Source: Faecalimonas sp. (lineage in GTDB: Bacteria; Bacillota_A; Clostridia; Lachnospirales; Lachnospiraceae). From it: DNA of 5,627 bases. The stretch lies in assembly GCA_026169575.1 (NCBI GenBank), contig JAPFCT010000255.1, positions 1-5,627 on the forward strand, read 5' to 3'. Position 1 is the stretch's first letter. Every line of letters begins with the position of its first letter. Shown here in pieces: positions 4,411 to 5,627 of this stretch. Under the pieces are notes generated by a model that worked only from the letters and a program-made list of their open reading frames with translations, made no database searches and was not told the DNA's origin. The translations under genes and the position numbers were made by a program.

Positions 4411-5627
4411 TTATTTGCAGCATTCTGAAAATTCCTGGTGCTTCTCCAAAAGTTCTACGGTCAGCGGCTCCGGAAATACCTTTGGACAGGCTGATGCATT
4501 CTCTCCGGCAAGCGTCTCACCTTCATAGATTGGAAGTGGGTATGTCTTCTGAAGTTCTTCTCTTCCATTTTGTATCAGGCATTCTGCCATCTCCATCGCT
4601 TTTTCTTTTCGAGGCGTTTCACGCTCTAACACTGCAAGCGATTCTGTCAGGGAGAAGTTTCCTTCCACTGGATCCACATAGTCTACCGGAAGTCCATTTT
4701 CCTTGTCTGCCACCGCCTGATGGCGAAGCCCAAATCCGACAGCCACTTCCCCGGCGCGTACTTTCTTCAGCGGTCCGGAGCCAGAATCCTCAATATGAGG
4801 TCCTGCATTTTCATAAATCTGACTGAGGATTTCCGCCCCCTTATCTTCTCCGTATTCGGAAATCACTGCCTGGATCATCAGCCATGCCGTGGAAGAGGAT
4901 GAGATATCCGTCACAGACACAAGATTTTTGTAAGCCGGATCAGTCAGATCTGCCAGCGACTGTGGGGCCGGAAGTCCCTGCTCTCTCAGAACTTCTGTAT
5001 TGATCACAAGTGCACCCTCCTGCTTCGTGATCGGTGCATAATATGGCTTTCGTTTTTCCAACGTATCTTTTGAAAGTGTAAGGTCTGCGAACATCTGATG
5101 TTCTTCCTGCGCACTGTCAATATAGAACGTGCTCATTGTGATCAGATCTGCCTCCAGGTTCTTCCCTTCTGCAAGGAGTTTTCCTCCCAGTTCTGATGTC
5201 CCGAATGACTGTAAAATATATGCTCCTTCAAATCCATTTTCATCCAGTGTTTTCTTCATTGCTGTGATCGCCTCATCATCCGCATTTGAGTAGATGACGA
5301 CAAGCTCCTTACCGCCCCCTTCTGCCACAGCCGAACCTCCGACGAGCAGAACTGCCGCCGCCAGGATCACAGCGCTTCCTCTTTTCCAAATTTTTTGTTT
5401 TCTTATTTTTCCTGCCGCTTTTCTATCCGTTATTTCTTCTTCCTGACCGCTCTTCTTTGCAAGACAGTGAAAGATTCCTTTGAACACCAGATTGGTCAGA
5501 AGCAGCAACAGTGACAGCACGAAAATTTCATTATATTTATTGTAATACTGCAGCTGTTTGATCTTTGTCGTAATCACCATTGTCCGCGCTCCTGCAAGAA
5601 AGATCACTGCACTGATCGTTACCATTG
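4411..5627 (-). CDS. ABC transporter permease C-terminus fused to a solute-binding domain (5' partial), probable 2-aminoethylphosphonate importer
   Basis: The visible 404 residues join two parts in one open frame. Residues 1-58 match the end of a binding-protein-dependent ABC permease (ISAVIFLAGARTMVITTKIK, then a last membrane segment about 33-52). A short charged cytoplasmic linker (about 57-83, many Lys/Arg) leads to a second hydrophobic segment (84-101). The rest (about 107-404) is a full FbpA-type extracellular solute-binding domain: VVIYSNADDEAI, SFGTSELGGKLLAEG, ADLITMSTFYID, ALVINTEVL and VAVGFGLRHQAVAD. Topology fits: the permease ends inside, and the second segment carries the binding domain outside. 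No lipobox Cys follows that segment, so tethering by the fusion would replace the usual lipid anchor. Substrate is inferred from phnW and phnX downstream; iron or another anion cannot be excluded by sequence alone. The gene runs off the right edge. Confidence 0.88.
   Translation of the reverse strand, partial: MVTISAVIFLAGARTMVITTKIKQLQYYNKYNEIFVLSLLLLLTNLVFKGIFHCLAKKSGQEEEITDRKAAGKIRKQKIWKRGSAVILAAAVLLVGGSAVAEGGGKELVVIYSNADDEAITAMKKTLDENGFEGAYILQSFGTSELGGKLLAEGKNLEADLITMSTFYIDSAQEEHQMFADLTLSKDTLEKRKPYYAPITKQEGALVINTEVLREQGLPAPQSLADLTDPAYKNLVSVTDISSSSTAWLMIQAVISEYGEDKGAEILSQIYENAGPHIEDSGSGPLKKVRAGEVAVGFGLRHQAVADKENGLPVDYVDPVEGNFSLTESLAVLERETPRKEKAMEMAECLIQNGREELQKTYPLPIYEGETLAGENASACPKVFPEPLTVELLEKHQEFSECCK

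Noticed and set aside
4395..4826. 143-residue plus-strand ORF antisense to the solute-binding domain
   Set aside because: It is a shadow of a well-supported coding region with no family features.

Overview
The window reads as a chromosomal segment from a low-to-moderate GC Bacillota, most likely a Lachnospiraceae-type gut Clostridium. The reasons are strong AGGAGG-type ribosome binding sites, the rpsF-ssb-rpsR order typical of Firmicutes with a DUF951 gene beside it, a class B sortase, and protein sequences that look clostridial (inference from recognition; no search was run). Every gene I can support lies on the minus strand, so the window is transcribed from its right end to its left end. 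The plus-strand ORFs are shadows.

Right part (5627 to about 2356): a 2-aminoethylphosphonate (AEP) use operon. It opens with the 3' part of a transporter gene. The visible protein starts with the last segments of an ABC permease and continues, with no stop codon, into a second membrane segment and a complete periplasmic-type solute-binding domain. After 65 AT-rich bases comes phnW (AEP:pyruvate transaminase), then phnX (phosphonoacetaldehyde hydrolase) only 1 nt later. Together they import AEP, transaminate it to phosphonoacetaldehyde and cleave the C-P bond, giving phosphate, acetaldehyde and alanine-bound nitrogen. A strong intrinsic terminator closes the unit. The ATPase and the rest of the permease would lie to the right of the window.

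Middle (about 2318 to 1200): a class B sortase with its own extended -10 promoter just after the phn terminator, followed at 51 nt by a small DUF951 Cys-rich protein. No sortase substrate is visible.

Left part (about 1165 to 3): the conserved rpsF-ssb-rpsR operon (ribosomal protein S6, single-stranded DNA-binding protein, ribosomal protein S18). In front of it lie a probable extended -10 promoter and a structured leader of about 80 nt that may be the S6:S18 autoregulatory element. rpsR ends at base 3.

The most notable feature is the permease/solute-binding protein fusion. The rest is well-explained housekeeping and phosphonate catabolism. I see no mobile element, CRISPR array, tRNA or rRNA.
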